From positions 4,661,501-4,725,500 of the forward strand of contig JAOVFP010000010.1 in the NCBI GenBank assembly GCA_025738555.1: DNA of 64,000 nt, in the 5' to 3' direction. The notes below the pieces were generated by a model. That model saw nothing but the letters and a program-made list of their open reading frames with translations. It ran no database searches and was not told the origin of the DNA. Position 1 is the first letter of the stretch; every line of letters begins with the position of its first letter. Positions 21,740-33,756 of this stretch are shown here, in pieces. The position numbers and the translations under genes are program-made. The DNA comes from Cyathus striatus. Its lineage: Eukaryota; Basidiomycota; Agaricomycetes; Agaricales; Nidulariaceae.

Positions 21740-24335
21740 GAGGAGGAAGATAAATGCAAGCAGCACCATGAAACAACAGACAAGTCTGTTCCACATGTTT
21801 GAAGGGGTTATGATTCAATATTCATTACCCATATTGTGGCCTATTCACTGCACAGCTGAAGAAACATGTGACATGGCCAGTTTTTGTAGCAGAGAGAACT
21901 TCAGAAGTGGAAAGGCTTTATTGGCACATATGAATCAGCCTGTCTCACACTGCTGCTGTAATTTTGAAGAAATTTTAAAAAAGAATAAAAAAAATTAATC
22001 AATCATTGATATTGTTATCAGACCAATGCCATGCAGGTGCTCATTGAGGGTCTTTGGCAGTGCCAACTCTCTCAGATTATAATAATGCACCTCATTATTA
22101 TCACAATCAAAGCCAGTTTATGAATATTAGTCAAGATGGAAGCTGTGGGCCAAGCAATAGTACTGGGCCATTTGTGGTTGATTTTAGTGACACTGCCAAG
22201 ATATATGGCACTGAACCAACATTCATGAATTCCTTTGATAATGATAAATTTGCAGAGTATTGATCTGAAAATCTCTACTATCCCTTTGCCTTACATGCAG
22301 AATGGGAAGTAGCAGAGTTTTTGTTGAACTTGGAACTAAATATGGCACAAATAGATGTATTTCTAAAACTAGAGATGGTAAGGTTTATTTCTCTTAATTT
22401 AGTTTGGCCTCTGACTTCTATTGTATTCATTAGATAAAGAGTTTGCATCTTTCATTTAATACTGCTAAAGACCTTCACAATCAAGCAGAAATTTTACCTT
22501 CTGGACCAAACTGGAAAGTAAGGGAGTGGGATCCAGACCCTCTATTCCCAACAAAAAATAAAAAATTTCTCTTCTACCATGATCCTATAGAATGCCTACA
22601 ATCTCTTATGCATAATCCATTACTAAAAGATCACATACATTTCAAGCCATTTCAGCTATTTAAATTCTCAGAAAAGATTGTGCATATTTACACTGAATGG
22701 CTCTCAGGTAATACAGCTTGGCCTATGTAAGTATGACTCTGTATTGAACATACAGAATAATGTGTAACTGACCTAATGCTACAGGAGAATCTCAAAAAAG
22801 GAGCTATATTACTAGGAACTGTATTATCATCTGATAAGACAACCATCTCTGCCTTAACAGGAAACTGTGTTGCACATCCATTGCTGATTAGCCTTGCAAA
22901 CATTGACATGGAATTTTATAACAAATCCTCACATAACTTTTTATTCTGCTTGTATTACTTCCCTTTCCAAGATATATTCACCCAAAAAGAAGGTTTTGTG
23001 GTGTTTTGAAAAATTGTTTAATATATGCATGTCTTGATTTCATTCTGGAGCTACTGAAGAAGGCAGCTCAACTAGGCTGTATGATGTCAGATCCTGTGGG
23101 GAATGTTTGATGTTGCTATACACCACTAGCTGCAATGCTTGCTGGAGTTGGTGGAAAGATATTGCCACTAACAATGGCATATTACAAACAATTTGGAGAT
23201 TCATTACATCCACCACATACAGGAGCAACAACTCTGGCACAGCTTAAAGTAATAGAAATACATTGTACTGATCCATGAGATATAGAAGAATACATGAATT
23301 TAGCGGCAGAATTCTGACTCAATGGTACTCATTGCCCATTTTGGAGAGACTAGGCAATGTCTGATCCTTCTGTATTCTTGGGATCAGAACCACTTCATCA
23401 CTGGCATAAAGGGTTTTGGGATTATGATGCCAAATAGTGTATAGATGTTGTTGGTAGTCATAAGATTGACTTTCAGTTTTCAGTTTTGTATTAACACACT
23501 GGATTTTGACATTTTTCAGAAGGAATATCAGCTTTAAAATAAGTTACTGGGTGTGAACATCAGGATATTCAACACTACATTATTGGAGTCATTGCTGATG
23601 CTGTTTCTGGAGATTTCCTTATTGCAGTTTGCTCATTGATGGATTTTCACTATTGTGCACAATCCTTGCTTATTGATGAGGAGGTCTGCATCAAGATCAA
23701 GGAATCTCTTAATGAATTTCACAATTATAAAGATGCTATTATAAAATATGGAGGTCAGAAGCTTCCACATTTCCACATTTCAAAATTTGAGTTCTTACAG
23801 AGTGTTGTTTCTGGTATACAAGCTAATAGAGTTCCAATCCAATAGTCAGCAAATGTTACTGAGCATGCTCATATTACAGTAATAAAAAATCCTGCAAGAT
23901 CAGAAAACAATTAGAATTATGAAACACAGATTTGTTGTCATTTTGATCATACTGAAAAGTGCTGCCATTTTGAACTGGCCACCAAAATCCAGGAGGCTGA
24001 ACTCTGTGAAGCTAGTATTAGACATAACTTTGAATACAATGATGATTCAGAGAAAGAAAATTGGTTCAATCCTGATTTATTCCCCACCAGTGGCAAGATA
24101 GGAAATTGGCATGTTGATTACTTCAACCATGCTACATACCTTGAACTCAATCCAATGTGTAAGGAGCTTCCAAAACCACTGTGAACATTTTCAGTATTAG
24201 ATAACACTGCCTTTCATCTAACATGAGATGCTAGATTCAAGTGCCTTCCAATCAATGAGATGTCCAAGATGTTCAATATTCCTGATTTAAAAATAGCATT
24301 GATAGAATATGTGCAACAAATTAGCATGTACTACT
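21740..24335 (+). pseudogene. Plavaka-type transposase, decayed
   Basis: Plus-strand segments follow the order of a basidiomycete Plavaka transposase (a CACTA-related family). At 22443-22730 there is a block with LPSGPNWKVREW, FYHDPIECLQSL and IHFKPFQLF, then IYTEWLSG. After an intron-like gap, 22790-22905 reads GAILLGTVLSSDKTT and VAHPLLISLANIDM. At 23130-23265 it reads MLAGVGGKILPLTM and GATTLAQLK. At 23560-23845 it reads IGVIADAVSGDFL and RVPIQ, then EHAHITVIKNPARSEN. The C-terminal part at 23930-24330 includes FNHATYLELNP. Many stops, mostly TGA and TAG, show it is dead. Confidence 0.8.
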
Positions 24336-24729
24336 GATTAGATTAGTAGATTAGATCAATTGAAAATAAGCATATACAATCTGCTACATTTGTCTTGAAG
24401 TTGTCTCCCATACAAGTGTACTTACCATGCTATGTATAACTACAAAATACTAAATATGAAAGTGAAAAGACCCTACAGCACTAGCTAACAAATACCTTAT
24501 ACTATAGAGACTCATTATTAGGTTGGTAGTAACTACACAGAACTAACTGTAACATGATGCTAGCAAGAACTATAGATCACTCACTGTCAGTTAATCTCAA
24601 TTGTTATAGCTGCTATGTGATTAAGAGGACACACTATGACATGCTATGGACAAAAATCTGTATTTGCTGATGCAGGAGTGTCATTGAAATATATATATGA
24701 GAGTGCATTCAAAACCATGTTATCAGGAT

Positions 24730-25047
24730 TCAGTACCCAGGACAATATATGATTTCAAAGTTGAATTTCCCAACCTTTTTGATCCAATATGTTTGGTGTG
24801 GGGAGAGCTCCTTCTGGTTTAAGAAGTGCACAAGCATTTTTATGGTTTGTGTACCATTGAAAGTGGATACCTTGTAATAAATCATGGTTCTCAGCATTGT
24901 TTTGAGGCCAGCCAGAAATACAATCTTATGTACCAGGTACTTTTGTTGGGCAACATTCAATTTCACTGAGTAGAATGCAGCTACTTTAGCTATTTGCCAA
25001 TCCTCACTTTGGGAGATGACACTGCTGAGGACCTGACACTGACCCAC
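24730..25047 (-). pseudogene. Ty3/gypsy RNase H fragment
   Basis: The minus-strand frame carries AFYSVKLNVAQQKYLVHKI and later LNQKELSPHQTYWIKKVGKF, ending FNFEIIYCPG. These correspond to the RNase H region that follows reverse transcriptase in gypsy pol. The catalytic acid-containing parts are not visible. It is cut at 25048 by a fragment related to foldback FB1. Confidence 0.7.
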
Positions 25048-25049
25048 AT

Positions 25050-25200
25050 TCTCATGAGATTCTCTGATACTTCAGTGAGACTCCAGTGAGAAAATGTACA
25101 ATTTTCATCTCAGTAAAATCTCACCTAATTCTCATTGAGTGAGAGTCTCTGAGATTGTTCTGAGAGTAAATCACTGGACTCTCAGTAAAGTCTGATATTC
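25050..25200. repeat. Fragment of the FB1 foldback family
   Basis: The sequence CTCCAGTGAGAAAATGTAC, TTTTCATCTCAGTAAAATC and GAGTGAGAGTCTCTGAGA matches the FB1 outer arm near 15220-15310 with few changes. Only one arm is present. From 25200 to 25800 I see no gene. Confidence 0.65.
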
Positions 25201-25819
25201 TTATATTGTCATATCCATGACAATCCCTGTACCATCGGAGTCAACTCTGGGTTTACTCTGCTTTTAGTACATTTCCTCTATGTATACTTGTTATATATCG
25301 AACTCTTTCTTACTAATGTTTACTTGTAACTGTTTACTTGTTCCTTCCCTTTAATATTGTTCTCTGGCTGCAGCCATTTCTCCTATGACTATAATCTAGA
25401 TGCATACTACTAGTTTACCATGTTCTACATTTCATGGAGTTTACTTACCCCTAGGATACCACATACCCATGGGCATTACTCCATATGCATTTGGACAAAG
25501 TAGTTTATTATATAAACTACTCCTGGTAATGTAGATAGACTTCAGTTTCAAATCAACTATGTTTACACCCTTTCTCCTACTTGGGCCTTGAGCCAACTCT
25601 GCTATTTTGCCACTTACTCCGCTTTGTTCTAAATACAGAACTGGAAGTCCAAGGAGCACAACACACAAGTTGAAGCCAACATTCCACTACTCCCATACTC
25701 GTTCACTACCTTCACACATCCTACTAATGTGTGCAAGTTACTCTGCTACTTAGACTATCTCCTCTAAGGTTCTTATCCCTAGTGGAAAAGAACAGGACGT
25801 GACATATATATTGAGTAAA

Positions 25820-26470
25820 CTTCCTGGCTTTATTTGCTCAAGAAATTAGTACAAACTTAAAAATCAAGAAATAACAAAACTCAAATAATAATCACTTTAT
25901 TATATAATATAAAAATTTAAAAGTTTAAAATGATGTTAAAATTAGAAAAATAGTGAAACAGTTCTAAAATATTGATAAAAAGAATTAAATTAAAACAAAA
26001 TTAAACTTTTAAAAAAGTGAGACAATTCTAAAAATAATAATAATAAATAAAATAAAATAAATTGATACTAGATTAATTCTAAAATATAATAGAAAATAGA
26101 AAATAAACAATATAAAAAATAACAAAATATAAATAAACTAAAATAATATAAAAATGGCGGAATAAATCTAAAATTAAAAAAAAAAATAACAATATATATA
26201 TATATATTCTGATATGATATAAAATATGAAGCTAAGTTAAATTATAATAAATATTACTGAAAGATAATTCTTTGAAAAAGAAAAGAGAAAAATTTGTAAT
26301 AAAAATAATAGTAAATTTCTAAAAATTAGGATAAAAAACACTTCTCAAAATTTTATACTAAATTAAATTAGCAAAATTCATTTGCTTAAGAAATTTAATA
26401 AAAAAAGTACATTAATTACTATTACTAATTTAAAATTTTTGCTGGTCTAGTCTTAAAAAGGGAGTCCTTA
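25820..26470. other. Extremely AT-rich low-complexity stretch
   Basis: The stretch is A-rich on the plus strand with AATAAAATAAA words and a TATATATATATATA run near 26192-26206. It has almost no C or G and no gene. The flanks to 26900 are also AT-rich without recognisable coding sequence. Confidence 0.7.
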
Positions 26471-26934
26471 AAAAGAGAGTAAATATCAGAATCTCATTTT
26501 CTTTATCTAATCTAACTCATATGAGTAGTCACATAATCTACATGTAAATACTACACACATTACTATGCATTTATTATTAAAACTGTGTGTACAATTGCAT
26601 AGTTTGGCTATGTTTATTACATAAATAGTACAGAAATTTGCAGAATGGGCATATATAGTAGTATGTGAATTAGATAAATGCAGATATCTCATGAATTCCT
26701 ACTATAAATATGGACTTGTTAGGAAACTATTACTTACTCTTGTGCTAGTATATTTCAGACTAGTAATAGAAGAATTCATTTTATTATTATATTATGTATA
26801 ATTCCAAATCAACATATTTATTTAATTTTAATATTTATTTATATCTAAATTTAAACTAGTGATAGTAATTTATTTTTATTTTTATTTTTATTTTGAGACA
26901 TCAAAAATAGCTGAGATACTTCATTCAGTCTCAT

Positions 26935-28192
26935 TTCAAGATTGCTTTTTAGCTGTTTACATTGATGAAGCACATTCTATATATGAGAATACCTCATGGC
27001 ACCCCTCCTACACATATTTACATCTCCTATGACAAGTTCTGGGCCCTATAATTCCTTTGGTAGTATTATCTGCAACATTGTCAAGGTGCTACCATAATGT
27101 GCTATTACTTATGCTGGTTTTTGCCCTGAGTATTATTTCATCAACCTGGGAAACTTTCATCTAGAATTGAAAACCATTGTGAAGAGAAGACAGCACTCTG
27201 CTAGATCTTTCCTTGATTTAGAATTTGTAATAAATCTAGCTGAACAGCTATCAATGATTATATATTGTGATAATCTTGATATGCTTAAAGATATATTCTG
27301 GTGGATACATAAACAGCTGTCCTCTGCTAATCTTCCTGTTGTCTGGCTTGATATTTTACATGCTGGGCTGTCTGAGGAATATGAATGGCAGTGCATTACT
27401 GGCATGTTGAAGGGGCATATTAAAATTTTATTGGGATCAGAGAAGATTGGTGCAGGTATAGACTTCCCAGCAGTTGGACTTGTTGTGCAATACCAATGTT
27501 GTGGGCTGTCTATTGTCTGATGGGAACAGCAGAGAGGTAGAGGAGTCCAAAGCAAAGGATCAACTGCAGCTGGATTAATTCTAGTTGAAAAATCAATAAC
27601 TGGTGATGCATTAGACTCCCCAATTGTTAAGAATTCTAAATATGAGGATATGGGTCTTCTTGATCTTGTTCAGACTGATCAATACTTACAACAGTGCACT
27701 GATAAGTGGCTTGAAATCTCACCTCACAGTGATGATATTTCTTGCAACTCATGTGTAAACTGCAACCCCCAACTAACACTTCTCACAAACCATTATACTT
27801 TCATACCTGAGAATATTTCAAAAGCACCTCAACCTAAAATCTCTGACAGTAATGTGCAAAAGATTTATGATGCTCTCTTTCAGTGGAGGTGGGAAATGTG
27901 GTTATCTGATTGGAAGGATAACTGGCCTGCCCATAGACCAGAGTTTTTGATATCAAAGCAGAATATACTTGTAATTGCAAAGAAAGCCCTTACCATTAAG
28001 AACATTGATAATCTTTATGCAGTGACCTCTATTGTACATCTTGAATCTCTTTCTCCACTTTTTATTGCACTTCATTCTGCAGTACATCATGTTTGCAGTG
28101 ATAAGTCTGAGTCTGAACCTGCTCCACAAGTGGAATTGACTATTCCAACTGAGTTGCAATGGCAAATAACTCAGGGACCTGAAGCATTTTAA
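26935..28192 (+). pseudogene. RecQ-like DEAD/DEAH helicase, C-terminal part, decayed
   Basis: A segment at about 26945-26985 resembles helicase motif II (DEAH-like FIDEAH). Long open stretches follow: FINLGNFHLELKTIVKRRQ at about 27135-27190, YCDNLDMLKDIFWW near 27265, DILHAGLSEEYEWQCITGML near 27350, ILLGSEKIGAGIDF near 27425 (motif V region), and GLSIV-TGA-WEQQRGRGVQSKG near 27500 (motif VI, with a TGA where arginine is usual). The frame then stays open from 27524 to 28192. This family is widely expanded in Agaricomycetes near transposons and telomeres. The ATPase N-terminal lobe is mostly missing. Confidence 0.75.
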
Positions 28193-28261
28193 TTTGGTAG
28201 TAAATATTAGTTATTTTTATCAAATTTTGTACAGTAATACAATATTTTCTATCGATATCTA

Positions 28262-28629
28262 TGTTAGATATTCTGAGTTGCACAGCTTCTTTGACAGCTG
28301 TCACTTGTCACCTGTCATACTTGACAGTTCTGTGATTGACAGATTGACAGCTGTCAGTTACCTTAGTTACATGGACCTTGGTTGGGACTTTGGTAGACAG
28401 CCTCAGTATATATATACACTCTGTAACTTGGTAGTAGTCAACAAGTTTCCTCCCCATCTTGTGTCTGTGTTAGTATTTGTGTCTGAGTTATTTGCTCTCT
28501 TATCACCCTCTTTGCTCTTTATTATCCTCTATTCTCTCTCCATCCACCCCCTCTATTCTTGTTACTTCTGACACCATTATTATCCTCTATCCTCTCATCT
28601 ACCCCTCTTTATTCTTGTTACTTCTGACA
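28262..28629 (+). mobile_element. LTR-A with a duplicated 3' end
   Basis: A full LTR-A runs 28262-28573. It is followed at once by a second copy of the last ~55 bp (TTATCCTCTATCC to TTGTTACTTCTGACA) ending near 28628. There is no matching 5-bp duplication on either side, so it is probably a recombination junction between two LTRs. Confidence 0.75.
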
Positions 28630-28853
28630 GCAAATGACACACTCAGAATACAGAATAAAGAACTAAACTACAAAGGCCATAATGAAACATACAAGTAGGA
28701 ATGGAAGAGAAGAGTAATAGAATAATGACATGGTGAGGCTGTCATAAGAGAAACTATGTATCCAGGATACCCAATAGAAAACCTGACAGATTCCAGGTAT
28801 GTTCCCAGGTGAGAACATTGAGAAGTGTAAATCCATAGTGGGTACATTCCAGG

Positions 28854-29214
28854 TGTGAGATGTGCAACCAGGACAGTGACCTGCAGGACTGAGAGAGACA
28901 ATAGAGTCTGAAGTCCAATGTACAGTGAGCAAGTATTAGATTGAAGTAGTATGTGTACAGCTTACCTGAAGTCCAATGTACAGTGAGCAAGTGGGGATTG
29001 CCACTGTAGGACCTCAGGATTATATACTACTAGCTTATCTACCAAAGTCCGAGGGTCTAAGGGTCTAAGAGTCCAAGAGTCCAACCAAGGTCTAAGGGTC
29101 CAACCAAGGTCTAAGGGTCCAACCAAGGTCCCAACCCAGGTCCAGTACCTAAGTTTACCTAAGTCTACCTAAGGTTCATTAGTCAGCAGAGAAGTGTCAG
29201 ATCACTTCTAACAC
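28854..29214 (-). mobile_element. LTR-B, 3' LTR of a copia element
   Basis: On the minus strand this LTR starts TGTTAGAAGTGATCTGACAC at 29214 and ends CATCTCACA at 28854. The complement of CATGGGGGGG, a polypurine tract, abuts it at 29215-29224. It matches the solo LTR-B at 33372-33654 but contains an extra duplicated ~60-bp piece (two copies of CTGAAGTCCAATGTACAGTG, at about 28909 and 28966) and a ~20-bp tandem repeat (GGTCTAAGGGTCCAACCAA). Confidence 0.75.
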
Positions 29215-29301
29215 CCCCCCATGATCTGAACAGTCTCTAAGTATGTAGTTAAGTAAAGGAAGTAAAAGTAAAAGAATGTGAAGGAAAGTAAATGAATGAA
29301 T

Positions 29302-30042
29302 CTAAGGTAAAAGTCCCATGTTCTCTCTACAGAATTCAACCTTTGGAATGGTAAGTGGCTTGGTGAGAATGTCAGCTATTTGCTTTTCAGTTGGAACATG
29401 ATGCAAGCTGATAGAGCCTTTTTCAACAGTTTCTCTAAGCCAGAAATAACAAAGATCAAGTTGCTTCATGCGCCCATAGTGTTCTGGATTCTTGGTGACA
29501 GAGATGGCAGACTGGCTGTCAATGTGAAGAGGACTAGAAGTGGGAATGGGGAACCCAAATTCCTTCATAATATTCTGCATCCAAAGTATCTCTTTTCCAG
29601 CTTCAACAGCAGCAATGTACTCTGCTTCAGTAGTGGATAAAGTTACTATAGTCTGTAACTTGCTAGACCAGCCAATGGCACCTCCACCAATCAGAGTTAC
29701 ATAACCACCAGTAGAATGACCTGTGTCTTTGCAATCACCATGGGAAGCATCACAATATGTGAGGAAGAGTTCATCTCCTTTGGCAGCACTGTAGGTCAAC
29801 TTGTAGTCAAGAGTTCCTTTCAAGTATCTGAAGAGATGTTTGACAGCTAACCAGTGTTGCATGCCAGAGTTGGAGTTGAATCGACCTAAGTACCCAACAG
29901 CAAAAGCAATGTCTGGTCTTGTAGTGATAGCAAGATATTGTAGAGATCCTACAGCACTCAGATAAGGGATGGAGGCCATCTCAGAACGTTCCTCAGCTGT
30001 CTGAGGACCCATAGACTTGGTCAGAATGAGACCATGATTCAT
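29302..30042 (-). CDS. Ty1/copia pol C-terminal part (RNase H), partial
   Basis: This is an intact frame of 246 codons for the end of copia reverse transcriptase and RNase H. It contains YLSAVGSLQYLAITTRPDIA, the RNase H motif LTYCDASHGDCKDT, STTEAEYIAAVEAGKEILWM and HIDSQSAISVTKNPEHYGRM, and ends near HHVPTEKQIADILTKPL. No stops interrupt it, unlike the gypsy elements here. It is cut at 30044 by an LTR-A, so the rest of pol is lost. The 3' LTR-B lies about 90 bp downstream. The first codon is simply the first ATG in the remaining frame, not a real start. Confidence 0.85.
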   Translation of the reverse strand: MNHGLILTKSMGPQTAEERSEMASIPYLSAVGSLQYLAITTRPDIAFAVGYLGRFNSNSGMQHWLAVKHLFRYLKGTLDYKLTYSAAKGDELFLTYCDASHGDCKDTGHSTGGYVTLIGGGAIGWSSKLQTIVTLSTTEAEYIAAVEAGKEILWMQNIMKEFGFPIPTSSPLHIDSQSAISVTKNPEHYGRMKQLDLCYFWLRETVEKGSISLHHVPTEKQIADILTKPLTIPKVEFCRENMGLLP

Positions 30043-30044
30043 AG

Positions 30045-30675
30045 TGTCAGAAGTAACAAGAATAAAGGAGGGTGGTTGAGAGGATAGATGATAATATAGA
30101 GCAAGGAAGGTGATAAGGGAGCAAATAACTCAGACACAAACACTGACACAGACACTGTTAGATATTCAGGGTTGCACAGCTTCTTTGACAGCTGTCACTT
30201 GTCACCTGTCATACTTGACAGTTCTGTGATTGACAGATATGTGATTGACAGATTGACAGCTGTCAGTTACCTTAGTTACAGTCCTTGGTTGGACTTTGGT
30301 AGACTCCCTCAGTATATAAACACTCTGTATCTTGGTAGTAGTTAACAAGTTTCATCCCCATCTTGTATCTGTGTTAGGGTTTGTGTCTGAGTTATTTGCT
30401 CTCTCATCACCCTCCTTGCTCCTTTATTACTCTCTATCCTCACAACCACCCTCCTTTATTCTTGTTACTTCTGACAGACACAAGATGGGGAGGAAACTTG
30501 TTAACTACTACCAAGATACAGAGTGTTTATATACAGAGGGAGTCTACCAAAGTCCAACCAAGGACTGTAACTAAGGTAACTGACAGCTGTCAATCTGTCA
30601 ATCACATATCTGTCAAGTATGACAGGTGACAAGTGACAGCTGTCAAAGAAGCTGTGCAACCCTGAATATCTAACA
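30045..30675 (-). mobile_element. LTR-A (minus) split by a later LTR-A insertion
   Basis: The minus-strand LTR begins TGTCAGAAGTAAC at 30045, breaks at 30155, resumes at 30477 and ends ATATCTAACA at 30675. The flanks (CATAG and CAGGA) do not match as target duplications. Confidence 0.8.
30156..30476 (+). mobile_element. Solo LTR-A inside another LTR-A, target duplication GACAC
   Basis: A complete plus-strand LTR-A is flanked by GACAC at 30151-30155 and 30477-30481. It interrupts the minus-strand LTR-A, so it is the younger insertion. Confidence 0.9.
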
Positions 30676-30730
30676 CAGGAGAGGTCATTGCTTCAGGTTC
30701 ACTGTAGTCTGAATGAAAATGCATCCCATC

Positions 30731-31219
30731 TGTCAGAAGTAACAAGAATAGAGGGGGTGAATGGAGAGAGAATAGAGGATAATAAGAGCAAGGAAGGTGA
30801 TAAGGGAGCAGATAACTCAGACACAAACACTGACACAGACACAAGATGGGGAGGAAACTTGTTTACTACTACCAAGATACAGAGTGTTTATATACTGAGG
30901 GTGTCTACCAAAGTCCTAACCAAGGTCCATGTAACTAAGGTAACTGACAGCTGTCAATCTGTTAATCACAGATCTGTCAATCAGGTATCTGTCAGTTACC
31001 TTAGTTACATGGACCTTGGTTGGGACTTTGGTAGACACCCTCAGTATATATAAACACTCTGTAACTTGGTAGTAGTCAACAAGTTTCCTCCCCATCTTGT
31101 ATCTGTGTCAGTGTTTGTGTCTGAGTTATTTGCTCTCTCATTACCCTCCTTGCTCCTTTATTACTCTCTATTCTCACAACCACCCTCCTTTATTCTTGTT
31201 ACTTCTGACATATCTAACA
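30731..31219. repeat. LTR-A palindrome (two half LTRs head to head)
   Basis: A minus-strand half LTR-A (30731 to about 30985) joins directly to the matching half in plus orientation (about 30985 to 31210), followed by TATCTAACA, the outer end of a minus LTR. The result is an inverted repeat with ~230-bp arms made only of LTR sequence. It likely formed by recombination or template switching between inverted LTRs. Confidence 0.75.
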
Positions 31220-31962
31220 GCAGAATGTAATAAAAGTGAGGTATAAGGGGAGGAGATAATGAGTGGAATGATAATAGAGGTGAATGTGCATGCCATGCAA
31301 TTCAAATCAATGCAATGTGATCAAAATCAAAATAATTATATAATGTAATTAGCTACATCAAATTACATTGTAATGATGACTAATATGATTACTAATGACA
31401 AAACCCATCAAATATGCCAACAGGTGAGGACTTGCAAAGTCTGAGAACACTGAATGCAAACCCCTGCAAAACCTGTTAATAGTATCCCAGACATTTGTGG
31501 TGGGAAATCCTAATTTAGATTTGGCCTAGCACTAACTGCTGGGTAGCCAAGACTAAATAATTTGATAATAATTTTTGCAATTTAATTTAATGTTATGCTT
31601 TATATCATATTTTAGAAATAATCTAATATTTTAATTTTAATTTTATATATATATATTTGATTTTTATATTGCTTGTCTTCTGTTTATATCATGTTTTAAA
31701 ATTAATCTAACATCTATTTGTTTTTGTTTTTTTGTTTTGATAACTGTACTTGAACTTGAGTTTCATATTAGTCATAATTCCATTATTACATCATTCTGTT
31801 CCAGAGAATATAATGAGAATATATAGTGAGAGTACAGTGAGAAGTGTCTCAGTAAGACTCTCACTGGAGTCTCAAGAATGTAGTGAGAATCCAGTGATAA
31901 CTGTGGGAGAGTGCTACATACTGATACTGCCAATACCTGAGAGGCAATCATTGGTGATTATG
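31220..31962. other. AT-rich spacer with AGTGAGA repeats, no gene
   Basis: The sequence is mostly AT-rich. Between about 31800 and 31910 there is a cluster of AGTGAGA and CTCAGTAAGACTCTCA words like the FB1 arms. I see nothing coding. Confidence 0.5.
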
Positions 31963-32672
31963 TGTCAGAAGTAAAAAGAATAGAGGGGGTGGATGGAGAG
32001 AGAATAGAGGATAATAAAGAGCAAGGAAGGTGATAAGGGAGCAAATAACTCAGACACAAACACTGACACAGATACAAGATGGGGAGGAAACTTGTTTACT
32101 ACTACCAAGATACAGAGTGTTTATATACTGAGGGTGTCTACCAAAGTCCCAACCAAGGTCCATGTAACTAAGGTAACTGACAGCTGTCAATCACATATCT
32201 GTCAATCACAGAACTGTCAATCAAGGATCTGTCAATCACAGAACTGTCAAGTATGACAGGTGACTGTTAGATATTCAGGGTTGCACAGCTTCTTTGACAG
32301 CTGTCACTTGTCACCTGTCATACTTGACAGTTCTGTGATTGACAGATCCTTGATTGACAGTTCTGTGATTGACAGATATGTGATTGACAGATTGACAGCT
32401 GTCAGTTACCTTAGTTACATGGACCTTGGTTGGGACTTTGGTAGACACCCTCAGTATATATAAACACTCTGTAACTTGGTGGTAGTTAACAAGTTTCCTC
32501 CCCATCTTGTGTCTGTGTCAGTGTTTGTGTCTGAGTTATTTGCTCCCTTATCACCTTCCTTGCTCTCCATCATTCTCTATTCTCTCTCCATCCACCCCCT
32601 CTATTCTTGTTACTTCTGACAGTGACAAGTGACAGCTGTCAAAGAAGCTGTGCAACCCTGAATATCTAATAT
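31963..32672 (-). mobile_element. LTR-A (minus) split by a later LTR-A insertion
   Basis: Minus-strand LTR-A: 31963-32264, resuming at 32622 and ending near 32672 in ATATCTAAT. It carries extra TGTCAATCA units. Confidence 0.8.
32265..32621 (+). mobile_element. Solo LTR-A inside another LTR-A, target duplication GTGAC
   Basis: This plus-strand LTR-A of 357 bp is flanked by GTGAC at 32260-32264 and 32622-32626. It is longer than its relatives because it has extra TGATTGACAG units between the CTGTCATACTTGACAG block and the TTACCTTAGTTAC block. Confidence 0.9.
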
Positions 32673-32937
32673 CATGTTTACCAGTGGCAGGTCTTTGCCA
32701 TATATGAGGGATGTCCAATAGTATTCACAGTGTATCATAGTGAGGTTTTGAATATCTTGGAATACATATTGATGCATATATTCCCATCAAAATGGGACTT
32801 GGTCACTAGTTAATTCATGTAGTATACCCATAAATATGTGAATGTGATCTATATCATCCACTAAGTATTCTGCAGCACCTAGAAATTCTCAGAGGTTCTG
32901 ATTTATAAGTGGCTTCCAACATGCTAGGGCATCAACC

Positions 32938-33263
32938 TGTTAGATATTCTGGGTTGCACAGCTTCTTTGACAGCTGTCACTTGTCACCTGTCATACTTGA
33001 CAGTTCTGTGATTGACAGATATGTGATTGACAGATTGACATCTGTCAGTTACCTTAGTTACATGGACCTTGGTTGGGACTTTGGTAGACAGCCTCAGTAT
33101 AAATATACACTCTGTAACTTGGTAGTAGATCACAAGTTTCCTTCCCATCTTGTGTCTGTGTTAGTGTTTGTGTCTGAGTTATCTGCTCCCTTATCACCTT
33201 CCTTGCTCTTATTATCCTCTATTCTCTCTCCATCCACCCCCTCTATTCTTGTTACTTCTGACA
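32938..33263 (+). mobile_element. Solo LTR-A in gypsy RT, target duplication CAACC
   Basis: A complete LTR-A is flanked by CAACC at 32933-32937 and 33264-33268. Removing it rejoins the gypsy reading on the minus strand. Confidence 0.9.
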
Positions 33264-33371
33264 CAACCTTGTCAGGTCTATATGGATGCCTTCATCATTG
33301 ATGATGTGGCCTAGGATTCTGAGTTCAGGCTGTAAGAATTTCAGCTTCTTCTCACTGAGGTAGAATAGATG

Positions 33372-33654
33372 TGTTAGAAGTGATCTGACACTTCTCTGCT
33401 GACTAATGAACCTTAGGTAGACTTAGGTAAACTTAGGTACTGGACCTGGGTTGGGACCTTGGTTGGACCCTTAGACCTTGGTTGGACCCTTGAACCCTTA
33501 GACCCTTAGACCCTCGGACTTTGGTAGATAAGCTAGTAGTATATAATCCTGAGGTCCTACAGTGGCAATCCCTACTTGCTCACTGTACATTGGACTTCAG
33601 ACTCTATTGTCTCTCTCAGTCCTGCAGGTCACTGTCCTGGTTGTACATCTCACA
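33372..33654 (+). mobile_element. Solo LTR-B in gypsy RT, target duplication AGATG
   Basis: This LTR starts TGTTAGAAGTGATCTGACAC and ends CATCTCACA, 283 bp. It is flanked by AGATG at 33367-33371 and 33655-33659. It has the same family as the 3' LTR of the copia element at 28854-29214. Confidence 0.9.
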
Positions 33655-33756
33655 AGATGTTTGTTAAGAATGTCTATTACTGTATTTATATGTTCTACAT
33701 GTTCAGAAGTGTGTTGGAATAGACTATAATATTGTCAAGATAAACATCCATGAACT

